Shown one piece after another: positions 1 to 13,000 of a DNA stretch of 64,000 bases (its first letter is position 1; each line of letters begins with the position of its first letter). The notes under the pieces are model-generated. The model searched no databases and was not told the origin of the DNA. It worked only from the letters and a program-made list of their open reading frames with translations. The translations under genes were made by a program, and so were the position numbers. Source of the stretch: Amia ocellicauda (Eukaryota > Chordata > Actinopteri > Amiiformes > Amiidae); assembly GCF_036373705.1 (NCBI RefSeq), contig NC_089863.1, positions 28,294,227-28,358,226 of the forward strand, read 5' to 3'.

Positions 1-846
1 GAATGTGGATCTTTGGGTGGGTGGGGATTGGCGGAGGGGGAGATGGGAAAAGGACATAGAAATAGACAGGAAGTGGGCCTACGGGAGCCTCTGGAATCTA
101 TCATCTGTCCCATTGCTCAGTGATCAGAGTGGACAAGCTTGAGAATCGCTGATTGGTCAACGTGTTAACCAATCGTGGCAGTCCCTTACAGAGTCTTTTT
201 TTTTTTTTTTTTTACAGTACTGTTCTGTTATTAATATTATAAGTGAAGTATATAGTAGATTTGCGAAATTCAGGCCTCAACCGCTTCTCAGATTAGTTAT
301 TTCCCTCTCTGTCACCCCCCCCTCACACAAGCACCGCGACAAGCAGCAGAGACACCTTTAAAGTCACCTCGCCTGTTCTGCAAAAACAGAATTCTGTGCA
401 CGGGGGTCGACACAAAACAGTCGCTGGCTTTTTATTGGCTTTTTTAGAGCTGTACCGTTTGTCTGCTCTGGGTGATTGGGGGCTGTGCTCTCTGGAACCC
501 CCGCGCCGTTGTTGAAGAGCACACCCCACTACCGCAGGCACAATCACGACACGGTGACCGGTCTTCGGCCTGAAGGAGAGCAGTATCCCTTCCACGAGAG
601 GCATGTGAAGCAGCGGGAGACGGGAGGGTTAAATCTGCGGACTTGTAGGCTTCGGGGGGATGGGGGCCTAGTGGGGTTGCAGGTAATCGGGTATATCTTG
701 GACTTGGTCTGTGGATTGTTTTTTATTGACACCAGCTTGGGACAGTGCGGGGACTAGTTATGGTTGGCTGTCTGGTGTCCCGCTCTGCTAAAGCCTTCAT
801 GCACAGACTTTATTTTAATTTATTTTACTCTATTTTAATTATTTTG

Positions 847-879
<33 letters not shown>

Positions 880-1466
880 AATCTCTCTTCATTACTCTCT
901 ATGTTTATAGATATATATTTATTTATTTTTCTTGTGATTGAAGTTTGGGAGCTCAGGCATTAGAAGTGGTACTGCTTTCTTTTAGTGGCCGGTGCACCTA
1001 GGTCAAAAACCGACAACATCCAGTCAGTCTTTTCCAGGATGTCTAGTGAACTGTTATAACGCACCCCAAAACCTGCCCACCCCCTCACCTCAGCCACTTC
1101 GCCACTCCCCACCCCCACCCACCCCCCCCCCCCCCCCGACATCCCACCCTCCCTACATTGTTTCCACTCCAAAAGTATCCGGGTATAACGAATTGTCAAT
1201 CATGTGTTTTATGCCAAGGTTCTCCGTTTTCTTTTTCTCGGTTTTGCAAATTGCAATGAAAATGTAACCTTGGAAGCGTTTTTCTGTTTTGTTTTGTTTT
1301 GTTTTGTTCTTTTGTGGGTGCTTGTGTGGGTGCTTGTGTGTTTGAGCGTGTGCGTGTGCGCGTGTGTGTATGTGTGTTGACATGCAAACACATCCAACAC
1401 ACGCACACACGACGGGCCTGATGCCAACCCTTCTCCAGTTATGATTTTGAAAGATGGGATTAATTT

Positions 1467-1472
1467 CACACA

Positions 1473-1526
<54 letters not shown>
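1467..1526. repeat. (CA)n microsatellite
   Basis: About 60 bases of CA dinucleotide with one TA interruption. A TG-rich stretch lies just upstream (about 1317-1378). Cysteine/valine-rich frames read from this stretch are artefacts. Confidence 0.9.
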
Positions 1527-1529
<3 letters not shown>

Positions 1530-2049
1530 CTATGTTGTTTTTATTCTCTTCCCATAACTGAATCAGATTTTTCTTTTCACATTTCTTCCCTGTTGATCTT
1601 TTTTCTTTCTGGGTCCCTTCTGGCTGCTAAAAACTAAATCAGGTGATTCTCTGTTAAAATCGAAAATCAAGTATCAATGAGTATTCTTAGACGCGGTTTG
1701 GGGGTGGGGGCGGAGACCAGAGGAGGAGCTTGTATTTTGTTGGGGTGTTGTTTGTGGTCGGGAGTAAAAAAAAAAACAAACAAAAAAAAAAAAAACTAAA
1801 AAGAAGAGACGGAAGACGGTGGCTGACAAAGATCTATGTATATACACCTCCTTGTGCTCTCAGTGTTCCTGTACAGCCAACTTAGCTTTCTTTTCGTAAG
1901 CAAACAGAGAAGCGTCCTTTCAGCGATAGTTGGTGGGTGGGGGGTATATATTTATAAAATTTTAGACAACATTCAAGCTATGTAGGTTTTTAAAGAGAAA
2001 ATCAGAGATACAGATGTGTGTATTGTGAATGAGAGGGTAGACATTAGGG

Positions 2050-2165
2050 ATATATATATATATATATATATATATTCACATATATTTTAAAGGTTATCCC
2101 TAAAGTAATGGTTGAAAAATATGCTGTTGATTCTCAGTGGATCTGTCTCTATATTTATGTATGTG

Positions 2166-2197
<32 letters not shown>

Positions 2198-2215
2198 TAT
2201 ATAATGTGTGTGTGT
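2050..2215. repeat. (TA)n microsatellites
   Basis: Two alternating TA tracts (about 2050-2076 and 2166-2203), the second followed by a short TG run. Simple sequence repeat. Confidence 0.85.
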
Positions 2216-4803
2216 GTAATATGTTTCGGGCAAAGATGTTGCTGTGGAGAGGAAGTAGCATCTGCAATTTTGCTGAACCGGTGATCATTTCAGACGGACT
2301 ATTGACAGTGGATGGAAAGTTCTTTCTTTTTTTCTGCCCACCATCCCTTCATCGAAAGGGTTTGGCACGGCCCATCCGCGGGGGGAGGGGGGAAATGTTT
2401 TGCTCGTGGTTGATGATGTAATGTCTCATCTTTCACCTCTCTTTGAATTCCCCTTTTTGTGTCTCCGACTTCCTCCTCGCCTTGCCCATCCTATCTGGCT
2501 GATTGATGCCTGTTCTGCTGCCCTATTTGATCTCTTCTGACACAGACACTGTGGGGGGGTTGGCAATAAGGGTTACACATGCTAGATGGCCCAGTGGACA
2601 AACATTATTGTAGCGACTGTAACGAAGTCTCATAGTCCGTGTTGTGCACTTCCGTTCCGCTCAGCAGATGTCCGCCGAGTTGTGTGTTTGGGGCAGCGTC
2701 GATCCGCCTTGATCCTGGAGTCCCCTTGCGATTTGACCATTTTAGATCCAAGATAGTCTGGTTAGCGACTCCCCTGAAGCCGTAATTAAACTGCATTATT
2801 AAATAAGATGCCTTTATAAAAAAACAACAACATAGGATTTTATGGGGCCGGGGATCACAAGATACCCGTATACCTTTTGTGAGTAGCGTCACAATCCCCT
2901 GCCTGCTCAGGAGCTGATAAATGGCAGCAGGCCTCATTAAGCTCAATTATGATTTCCCTTTGGCTTTCAAATGAGGAAAGGGAGAGCTGCCAACCAAAAC
3001 AAGATGACACTGGGATCCAGCAGGACTGGGACTGAGTAGTCTGGCTGATTTTGTGGTACCCGAGTCTAGACGGCCGCTGGCACCAGTGATGGGCGTTTGC
3101 AGCACTAATTCCCTTCTCCTGCACACACACACACACACTCACACTCACTTCCTGCTGCTTTGAGCAGCAGACACTGGTTCTTTCTGTAGCCAGTGTGGCG
3201 TTTGGCCACTGTTTGGAGAAGTGGGCCTTGAAAATCCCAGCAAGAAACAGGGCACAGGACATGCAGACAGCATGGGAATGGGAAGGATGGGAGTGGGGAC
3301 GAGGACACAAAACCAAAAACTGCCACTGCTGTTAACTGTTGAAGGTTGTGCCTCGCTGGGAACCCTAGTAAAGGACAAGTTTGCCTCTCTTCCCCCATGA
3401 CTTTGTAAGCTGTAAAAACATCCCATTTAGTATCACCTGCCATCCTGCCCCCCCACCACACTTTCAATTGTAATCTTCGCCTGGAACATATAGCAAAAAG
3501 CTGTCTTTTTTTCATTTGATTTTTCCTTCAGTGGTTGCTGTTGTTGTTGTTTTGCCAAGACGTTTAGGAAACTTGAATTTCTCATGGAAGCTGGAAACAC
3601 ACTCACACACTTTATTTTCCTCTCAGCAGATTTAAGGGTAAAGCCATTGACGTGGATGTGTTCGGAGGGTGGGAGGGGTTTATAAACAGCTGACCGCGTG
3701 GGCGGATGCCGGGTGGCACTTTGATACGGACAGAACGGAAGTCGGCACAGATGTGTGCACATGGCGTTGTCCCCCGACTTCCCCACCGGACTGCCACTTA
3801 GTGTGGCGTGACGCAGGGCGTTGCGCCTTCACTTCCTCGTTGTATTTCCCACGACTACGGCCTCCCTGCTCCTCGCTCCCACCCTGCCCTCGCTCCCTGT
3901 CTGCCAACGGCCACGCCTCCCAAACTGCGACTCACAGTGCTGTCTGCAGGGGGTGCACGTTTGGCTTGTTTCAGTCGCAGCCTCCTTTTCACGGCTCGGC
4001 TGTGTACATGATCCGCCGGGGCCAATGAGAAACTGACTTTTTTTTACCGACTATCACATTAAAGAATCGAACCTCGCTTTCCGAGACTCGATATGCATGT
4101 GACGGGCCCTTCTTGGTTTTGTTTTGTTTAGCTTATCTCTCGGACGTGAAAGGGAGTGTGAGGTTTGGGATTGGGGGGGAGTGTTTGGCGTCTGACAACG
4201 CACACACCGCTAACCCCCCCCCTTCCTTTACTATTGAAATGGTTCTGTGGATATTTTGCCGGACCAGGACAGACTGGGGCCAGGGGAGAGAACACCCTTT
4301 AGTCCATTTCACCGCACCTTCTCTTTTTGGTGTTAAGGAATGGGTGGCAGTTAGAAAATCGTCTGAGCGTGGGACAAAACCGAGCAGTGGAGGTTTGCAA
4401 GAAAAATGTGGGGAAAAAAGCGACACTAAGCGAGTCAGTCTTATCAACGTGGCTGCGTCCCAGACCAGCCTCGGCGTCGCTGCCAGATGCCGTCCCAAAA
4501 AACGCAGCCGGAGCGGCTGTGGCCCCCGCTTGCTGTTGGATCTGAGCTCGCGTCCTGTGTCACTGTTAAGCACTGGCATTCGCAATTTTTGTGTACAGCC
4601 CTCTGACTTTCTCTCCTTCTTCAGTACAGAGCTTATCTACAGAAAATCAATGTAATCTATCTGAACGACAATCTTTAAAAAAAAAAAAAAAATGAAAAAA
4701 AAAAAAAACGACACCCCTATTAAAGGTGTATTATGATGTTTTTAGAATATCACTCATTTTCTAGTGTTAATTTGTGCTGGTGACAGTTCTATTGTCTTTT
4801 ATT

Positions 4804-4804
4804 A

Positions 4805-4841
<37 letters not shown>
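4804..4841. repeat. (TTA)n microsatellite
   Basis: Roughly twelve uninterrupted TTA triplets inside an AT-rich non-coding stretch. Confidence 0.9.
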
Positions 4842-5799
4842 AGAGAAGCGATGATTTTATTTTCTGCCGTTTTCGTGTAGGGTAGCCGTCATTTGATTTT
4901 TTTGATTTTATTTTATTATATATAAATATATATATAAATATTATATATTTTTTCTTGTTTAATTTCGTTTTTTCATTTTGTTATTTTTTGTTTCTTCAAA
5001 AGGGGTGTTGCTACAATTGCACGATTTATAAAAAAAAAAATATATAAAAAAATACGCAATTATGATATTAGTAAATATTAAAGGATGGAGGACAGTTAAG
5101 AAAAAAAATAAAAAATATAAAAAAATATATAAACAATACCAGTTCAATGCTGCAATTTTTAGTCAAAAATGTAAAATAATGACATACACACGAGATAGTG
5201 AAAAAACAAACAACAAAAAAATACAAAAAAATATAAACGTGGATTTTTAATTTATTTCAAACCAGGAAACACAACTATGATTTAAACAATGTAAATGCAT
5301 GGGAGTAAAACAAACCGGTAATAATCAACATCATATTTTTTTTTTTAAATGAAACGTATTACAAATGAAAAATTAAACCTCAAAAGTTAAAAAAAAAAAA
5401 AATGTAGCTGAAAAAAAAAGTTTAAAGAAGAAAATTATAGCTAATATATTGTGTTCGGCTAGTCTGCTTTGAGTTTTGTTGTAAAAAAAAAAATGTTTCT
5501 TTTCTGTTGTTTTTGGAGAATGATATACAATTTGTGTATATTTTCATAAACAAAGTATGCACTGATATGTTATTAAAAAAATTCTATACTGCTTTTACAA
5601 AAAAAAGTGTTTGTTATTGTACCAAAGTATCCATTTGTTCCTTGAAACCTTCCCTTTTTGCGTATGTTTTACCGTATTTTATATATTAAATAGACAAGTT
5701 GACCTAAAAAAAAACTAAGATCTTTTGTCTTTCTTGCAGTAGTTCCAAGTGGATCTGGGATCATTCATTCATTTCTCGACATGTTTTCTGAGTAGACAC

Positions 5800-6250
5800 T
5801 GACTAAAATCAGCTCATACACACGGGTCACAAATTAAATTCCATTGTCATCCTGGAAAAGGTGACTCCCATCAGGATAGAAATGTGTCACAATAGGATAA
5901 AGTTGATCACTCAGAATAACTGTAATGATTTGCAGTGACCCTTCCCTCTAAGTGGACAAGTGGACCCAAATCATGCCAGGAGCCAGTTGAGCGTCTGTGT
6001 GATTGAAGCTCCTGCCCTTCGTGCCCCAATAATGCCCCCTGTTTCAAAGTCACTTAGATCCTTTCCTCTTGCAATCTTCATCCAAAATTGAGGTCAGCTG
6101 GGCCTGCTCAGCATTTGTACAAATGCCACAGAGCATGATAATGTTAATTGCTTAATTGTATCATGCAGTACACCTGTTTGGAGGCATCTGCATTCATTAT
6201 GTTCCTCCACTAATTTATTCTGGTTTTTCCTTTAATTTGTCACCTGTCTG
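5800..6250 (-). mobile_element. Tc1/mariner-like transposon fragment
   Basis: Read on the minus strand, 5830-5970 matches the plus-strand element at about 45120-45265, including the stretch encoding a GLGPLVPLEG-like transposase segment and the following DN motif region. The end near 6215-6250 (TTTAATTTGTCACC and flanks) also matches the terminal sequence of that element near 45560. No open transposase frame survives. This is an old, internally deleted copy of the same family. Confidence 0.65.
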
Positions 6251-8763
6251 TATATTGCGTAGTTCACTCTTGGCAACAGAGACCTTGGGTGTGAGATTCC
6301 AGTCCCTGAAGACAGAGGGAGGGAGTATCTACAGGTTTATTTATGTATTTATTTATTGCAGCAGAAGTGTCCTCCGGCGGGCTTATCGGACGCTTTCACA
6401 GATGAGTTTGATGACAGCTGATAACTGCAAATGGGTCGATCTCATACCTTGTCCCCACAGGGCCCTGCAGAGTCCGCAGACAAGAGCTCGATTCATCCAG
6501 CTAGGCACTTTGTTTGACCACTTAAGGGACCGGGAGCTGGGCTGGAACCAAAACCAGCATCCCCCCACATCCCCCTTCCCGCTCATCTGTTATTCCCCTT
6601 CCTCCCCCAGGTCCAGGGTTCAAGTCCTGGGATCGTTGCCTGGGCCACAGCTCTCCTTCAGACATGTTGGACCGGGCATGGTCCTGCTCCATCCGGCTAT
6701 TGAATTGCACCGATTTGTATTCCAGTGGGTGCTGTTGTTCTCTGGGGTGACTTTTAGCCACTTGGTCGATTTCTCGCTCCCAGCAGCCCCCCCGATCAAA
6801 GCTCATCATTTACATCAGGTTTCAGTCTGGGTTGAGTCCTTTACGAGGAGTGTTGGAATGTTTTTTTCACTAGGAAAGGTGGGGGGGGGGTGGTTTTGTT
6901 ATTCATTATGCTTTCTTGTTTGTTTTAACTGATAGATCGATAGCAGCGAAACGGGTATCCCTCTGGACTTCCTGCTAAGTAATGGAAATGCCTGGGACTG
7001 TTCAAAAGAAATAAGTAAATAAACGGTGACCTGTAGTATCACTCTTTTCCCACACGAGGGCGGCATATCCCTTCAGGACAATGCTGCTTTGAGGAGGCAG
7101 TGTTTTATTTAAAGCTACTGACTCAGACTCTCAAAGCACTCTAACCCCCTCCACGTTCCTCAGGTACCACCACGGTTGGCAACGGGGCAGATACAGGCAG
7201 AGAGCATAAGAGATGTCCGAAAGAGAATGAATGGAAACGACGACATCTTGCTTTGCTGTTAGAGTTGCAGGGATTTGAGCTGGGTTTTTGGAAGGCGGTT
7301 TTGCTTTGATTTGTCACTTAGGAGTCCCTGTCCGATGGGACTCTGGTTTCAGGTGCTGAAATGCAGTCTTCAGTCTTATTGGGTGTCTGTTGTGGACACG
7401 CACACATGCGCACGCACACATACATGCACACACACGCACACACACACACACACACATTCACGCACACATACACGCACACACACACATTCACGCACACATA
7501 CACACACGCACATGCACAAACACACACACAGACACAATGCGTACACACACACACACACACAGACACACACACATACATTCACACACAAAGATGTTTCTTT
7601 CATTCCAGGACTCGAGGCATTCAGCTGGGCAGAGAGGAGAAGAAGTAGAACAAAGGAGGAGAAATGAAAGCACATGAAGGAGGTCTTTAGCAAGTAAGAG
7701 AGGAATAAGAAGAGTTGAGTAAGTCCAGAGGAATTCACCCTCTCAGCCTGAGCATTATTGAAACTGGGGAGGGCAGTGGGGGGAGTTGGGGAACGGTCAG
7801 TCCATATTTCTCTTTCCTGTCTCTCTCTCTACCTCACCTCTCAGCCCCTGGTCTAACTGTACTGCCACAAAGACCCCAATTGGTTCATTTGTATGCTTTT
7901 GTTTTCTTTTCCTTCTTTCCTCTTTCGCTATCCTTCCCCTTCCCTGTTTCTCATCCCGCACCTCTCCTTTCTCTTGCCCTCCATGCCAAACGCCAGCGAA
8001 CCGCCTCGACCAAAAAAGGGCAAAAACAACACAAAATAAACCGAGAAACCAAGCGAAAGCCCAAGTGATCTTGGCAGGGCCCGGCAACAGGAGATAAAGC
8101 GTTACACCAAACAGTGAATGCTTATTTTTAAACCGCTGACCTCATCCTTGGTTTAACTGTAGAACAAAACCTCTGGCAATTACTATACTGATATTTAAAG
8201 AGGCAGCGATTCCTCTCCCCCTCTGTCCCTCTCTCTTTCTCTCTCCCGTTATCATTTAAAGGGGTTTAGTGACTGTGCTGGAGTTAATTATACTCGGCCA
8301 CTGGTCTACAGTGCTGGGCTTTTGTGAGTCAGGCTTATTATAGCCGACCGCTCGCCTTGCCTGCAGTGAGGTCATCCCCGAGACGGAGACGGAGACAGGG
8401 CAGCTTTTGTTTTTTCTTGGTTTTGTTTTTTATCATCCAATTGCTCTTGGCCGGGCCTGCGGTCTCTCACACTCGATCACGTTCTCCCTGGCAGCAGCAG
8501 CTGACCCGGCCCACGCTCCCTGCCTAGACCACGCGAGCGTCCCCTTTGTCCTCCCAGCACTTGTGCTCCGGGACATGGCGGCGCGAGGGCAAGACAGAGG
8601 AATGGCACAACCAGCTGCACCCACCGCCGGGCCGTTTGTCATCGCCAATTGGTCTGACCCCCCCACCCCCACAAACACAAAGATACACTCCCACCCTCAC
8701 TCCTTTGGGGTTTGGAGGGGGTTGTTGAGTTTAAGCTTTTACTCCCGAAGGAGTCTTGTCAGG
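6251..8763. other. Non-coding region
   Basis: I see no gene. Contents are a CA-rich microsatellite at about 7396-7587, pyrimidine-rich stretches near 7810-7980 and 8210-8250, and otherwise unremarkable sequence. A 258-codon open frame at 6156-6932 shows no recognisable domain and starts inside the Tc1 fragment. Confidence 0.5.
7396..7587. repeat. Compound (CA)n microsatellite
   Basis: About 190 bases of CA repeats with interspersed CG, TA, TT and GA dinucleotides. It opens several artefactual Thr/His-rich and Cys/Val-rich frames on the two strands. Confidence 0.9.
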
Positions 8764-9155
8764 AGTCACTGACTGGAATCGACTGGACTGGACTGTGGCA
8801 GAATCAATAACTGGACTGGACTAGACTGTTACAGAATAAATGACTGGACTGGACTGCTGCAGAGTCACCAACTGGACTGGACTGGACTGCTGTAGAGTCA
8901 CCAACTGGACTGGACTGGACTGCTGCAGAGTCACTGACTGGACTGGACTAGACTGGACTGGACTGTGGCAGAGTCACTGACTGAACTGGACTGGACTGTT
9001 GCAGAGTGGCTGACTGGACTGGACTAATGTAGAGTCACGGACTAGACTGGAGTTGGCAGAGTCACTGACTGGACTGGACTGGACTGGACTGATGTAGAGT
9101 CACTGACTGGACTGGACTGGACGGCTGCTGAGTCACTCTGGACTGGACTGCTGAG
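8764..9155. repeat. ACTGG-rich minisatellite
   Basis: About 390 bases of imperfect tandem repeats. Runs of GACTGGACTGGACTG alternate with a spacer resembling CTGCAGAGTCAC, in higher-order units of about 30-50 bases. A shorter piece with the same spacer and core recurs at about 20558-20640 in nestin intron 2. Confidence 0.85.
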
Positions 9156-9309
9156 GAATTTGCATGGGCTTTGCCTGACATTGTGTTGTTGGCCAGGGTT
9201 GGGGTCTGATTCTGAAATAAAAATGATAAAAAAGATCTTTAGTTATTTGCCGCTCATGTCTATCTTTACTGAAGACATACATGCAGAAGAAGAGTTTAAG
9301 GAGAAAATA

Positions 9310-10072
9310 TGGAATGAGAAGATGTGACTGAGTTAAATTTAGATTAGGGTTACACGGAAGGGTGGAAATTGTTAAACTAGGAATAGAACTAGATGAAGTA
9401 ACGCATGAGAAAGAACTAGGAGTCTACGTGGACTCCTCACTTTCTCCATCCAAACAATGTGGGGAAGCAATAAGAAAGGCAAACACAATGCTAGGGTATA
9501 TTGTCAAAAGTGTAGAATTGAGAACAAGAGCAGTAATGTTCAGACTGTACAATGCACTAGTTAGAGCTCATCTGGATACTGTGTACAGTTCTGGGCTCCA
9601 CACTTCAAGAAAGATATCGCTGCTCTAGAGGCAGTTCAGAGGAGAGCAACCAGACTTATTCCAGGTCTGAAGGGAATGTCCTACTGAGAGACTGAGGAAC
9701 TGAACCTTTTCACCCTGGAACAGAGGAGACTACATGGGGACTTGATTCAAGTCTTCACAATCATGAAGGACATCGACCACATCAAACCAGAGGAGCTTTT
9801 CCAGATCAGCAGGGACACACGGACCCGGGGACACAAATGGAAATTGGGCTTCAAGGCATTCAAGACAGAAAAACAGGAGACACTTCTTCACACAGAGAGG
9901 CGTCACAATCTGAACAAACTCCCCAGCGATGTGGCTGAAGAGATAATTTGGGAACATTCAAAAATAGGCTGGATAGGATCCTTGGATCACTTAGTTATTA
10001 ATGGACACCAAACGAGCACGATGGGTCGAATGGCCTCCTCTCGTTGGTAAACTTTCTTATGTTCTTAAACAT
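9310..10072 (+). mobile_element. 5'-truncated CR1-like LINE retrotransposon
   Basis: The frame at 9362-9628 reads as the last part of a CR1/L2-type reverse transcriptase (KELGVYVDSSLSPSKQCG, then KANTMLGYIVKS and [11 protein letters not shown]). After a frameshift the next part follows ([18 protein letters not shown]), and a third frame near 9742-10050 gives the C-terminal region (IKPEELFQISRDTRTRGHK). The copy ends at 10072 in TTATGTTCTTA, a typical CR1-like 3' end. It lacks the endonuclease and most of the polymerase, so it is a dead copy. The exact clade (CR1, L2 or Rex) is not settled. Confidence 0.8.
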
Positions 10073-13000
10073 TTACATTTATGCGCTTTAGAGAGCATTA
10101 TTTTGCAAAATTTACCTCCAATTAATCAATAAATTAATTAACATTTAGGTCCAGACTAAAGGCTTTATCTCCGTGTCTTGACTGCTGATCTTCTGTGTCT
10201 GAGTGTAGGGGAGGTTTCGGTGTGGATGTTAAACCCCTTGATCAGAGGAAACAGGTGTAGCACATGTTCGCTCCTCACTTCCCCCCCATTTCACTTTCAT
10301 CTGACTTCCCGTGTGTCTGGCCGGTCGGTCTCCCTATCAGTCTCCGTAGCTCTGTCTTTGTGTCCATCTCTTGTACTATTGTCTGCCTACCTGCTTGTCT
10401 GTCTCCCTACATCGACATTTCCACTGTGCTGTGGCAGAAACAGTGTCACAAGCCCCCCATACCCCCTACAGTGCCATGAGTTCAGTGCCGGGGAGTGGCA
10501 GTGAGGACGGGTGTCCGTGGTGGAATGTGCCCGGGGTGGGGAGAGGGGCCACCAGACGCACACAGCCGGCCGAGCCCTTGAGCCCCTCTGTCTCAGACAG
10601 GATCTCAAATGGCACTGCCAGCTGACACGACCACCTGACACTGCCCTGTCATCCCCCTGCGCCCACCATCCCGCTCTCTCTCTCTGTCACATTCACACAC
10701 ACACACACACACACACACGCACGCACACAGAGACAGTCAAATACGTACTCCCAGATACATACAAGTAAAGGACAAAGTGCATGAGATTTATCAAGTTTCA
10801 TTTCTCTGTCCATTCATGTCCATTCTATCTGTCTTTCTCTCTGTCTGTTTGTTTATATATTTGTCTATCTGTCTGTCGGTTTATCTCTCAATCTCTCTGC
10901 CCATCTCGCTGTCCCTGTCTAATGCTCTGTCTCTCTATCTCTGTCTATCTGTCTGTATATCTGTCTCTGTCTATCTCTCTTCCTGTCTGTCCTGTCTGTG
11001 TGATTCTGATGTTTCCCTACGTCTCTTGACAGCAGCAGCCCGTGGGCTCAGGGTGTTGTTTAGGCTGCTGTTATAAATAGTGTGCCTAAGTGCAGCTGGT
11101 GCTGGTGATAATAGCCTGTATTGCGAGGGATTGCATCAGCGGCAAGCAGCCCACAATGGAAGTGACCGGCCAGGCGGTGGAACAGGTGCTGTGATTGCAC
11201 CAGGCTGAGCAACAGTGCTGCCACCATTCCTGCCCTCTGAGAAAATGCTTCCACATGACCGTCCCCCCGAGCCTGCTGGTCGAGGCCCCAGGATAGAGCT
11301 GAAGGTCATTTTATCAGAACGGCCACCCCCCCCACCCATTCCCCTGAGAGAGTATGGACTGGAATGGACCTCCTTGAGCTCCGTCCTTTGGATGAGATGT
11401 CAAAGAGCTATGCATGACCTGTGGTCTAGTCAGTGACTCGGTAGCAGTATATACCTATGGAGTGCCGTTTGTGCCAAAAGTGTTCAGCCGTCAATTTGGA
11501 AGTTTGTTCAGAAATTAATTTGGCTATTCGTCAATCCAGGCTTATATTGGAGTGCAGGTACTATCTTGTCTCAGTTCACACAAAGTCAAACCATATGTTT
11601 TTCACGTCTAAATAAGCGTAATATGTCTGTATTATATGCGTTGTGTTAAATGATCTCCGTTATGAAGGCGTTTTTATAGAAAGCCATACAAATCTGCTTG
11701 ACTGAACTGCTCTGGAATCAGGAATGGACAGTCCTGTTATGTGTTGCTTTTTGGCTTCATAATTTCCGCAACCTGATGTACACAAACTACAATGCAACGG
11801 CAGTGTTTCCCTGTAACTTCAGTGGTTCATTTATTTTTTGTAAGTATAATTCAATAAACCAATACAAATATTAAATTACAGTTTGTCTGTCTAAATTCAT
11901 TACACTTGTAACAAGTGTCAAACATTTCTTATTCAGACGTCTGGAATTTCCAACCCATGCCCGGGAGACGAGGATGGGCCGCTCCAGTCCACCCCATAAT
12001 CCTCAGAACCAAAGGCATACCTCAAAAATATCTGTGGCACATTAGAATAAATATATACATGATTGGACACTGATATGTTTGAAAAACCATGTATCATAAA
12101 AGCACACTAATCAACAACGTAGAATTAAAATATGAATTATGAAAATATGAAGTAATTGTGACTTTCTCTTTGCGTGGAAGTTGGTCTGTTAATCTGGAAG
12201 TTTGTCTGTATAAATCTGCATGTTTCATATTAATGAGTAGTCACAATCATGAAAGACCTAGTTGATCAACTGACGTATGGACAAAGTGATAAAGTTCTTG
12301 ACGGATTCCTGGATGAATTTACGACTCGATGGACAAACTGCTGGCTGAATGGCCAAATTGATTAATTGCCTAATGAATTTTTCGAATGAACTACCAAATT
12401 GATGCAGTGATACTTGCGGCACAAACAGCGCAGGTAAACCAGGGTCAGCGACTGCAGCACTACAGTAGCAGTAGTTTCTGCACAGTTGCTTGAAATGAAG
12501 ACATCTGCTAAATGACTTAACCGCCGTTACCACGAACTGGACCCTTGTGCGGTTTGGGTCGCGTAAGTGTTTCGCAATAGCAAACAGAGGAACCGCAGTC
12601 ACTGTGTATTAGGATCCTCTGAAGTTACACAATACCGAGACACAATCCAGTCTCTCGCCCACAACGGATGCCTTTCCAGTCTGTTTTCCTCCTTTAAGGG
12701 ATGGCTCCCCCAGCAAAGATTTAGCCCGTTGAGTCAACAATATAAACGGCAATTAAGGACCAGACAGTGTCAATTATGTCCCGTGCAGATTGATATGTTC
12801 AGATAGCAAAAGTAAATGTTAGGACTTTTACCCACTGCAGCACTAAGTTTACAATGTAGAGGCGCTTCATATCGCATACACGGCATGTGTGTGACACGCC
12901 TTATTTTCACTGGTGGTTTGTTTATAAAATAGTGACGTCAGCTATTAGTGGATCTGCTAATTGATTAATTGAAAGCAACGTCTATCCGTTGCAATTGCGC

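Larger units (their letters stand above)
1..5740. other. Non-coding region, possibly distal 3' UTR of an upstream gene
   Basis: No open frame here resembles a protein; the longer frames come from CA/TG repeats or low-complexity sequence. The right part (about 4680-5700) is very AT-rich with many A and T runs. It ends near 5688 in a possible ATTAAA-type polyadenylation signal just before a Tc1 fragment. That texture fits the far end of a long 3' UTR of a plus-strand gene lying left of the window. Which gene is unknown. An RNA-seq read pile would decide it. Confidence 0.3.

Noticed and set aside
6608..6632. tRNA B-box-like sequence (GGGTTCAAGTCC)
   Set aside because: No A-box at the proper distance and no cloverleaf can be drawn.
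6156..6932. A 258-codon plus-strand frame
   Set aside because: Begins inside a Tc1 fragment and crosses unrelated non-coding sequence; no recognisable motif or supporting splice structure.
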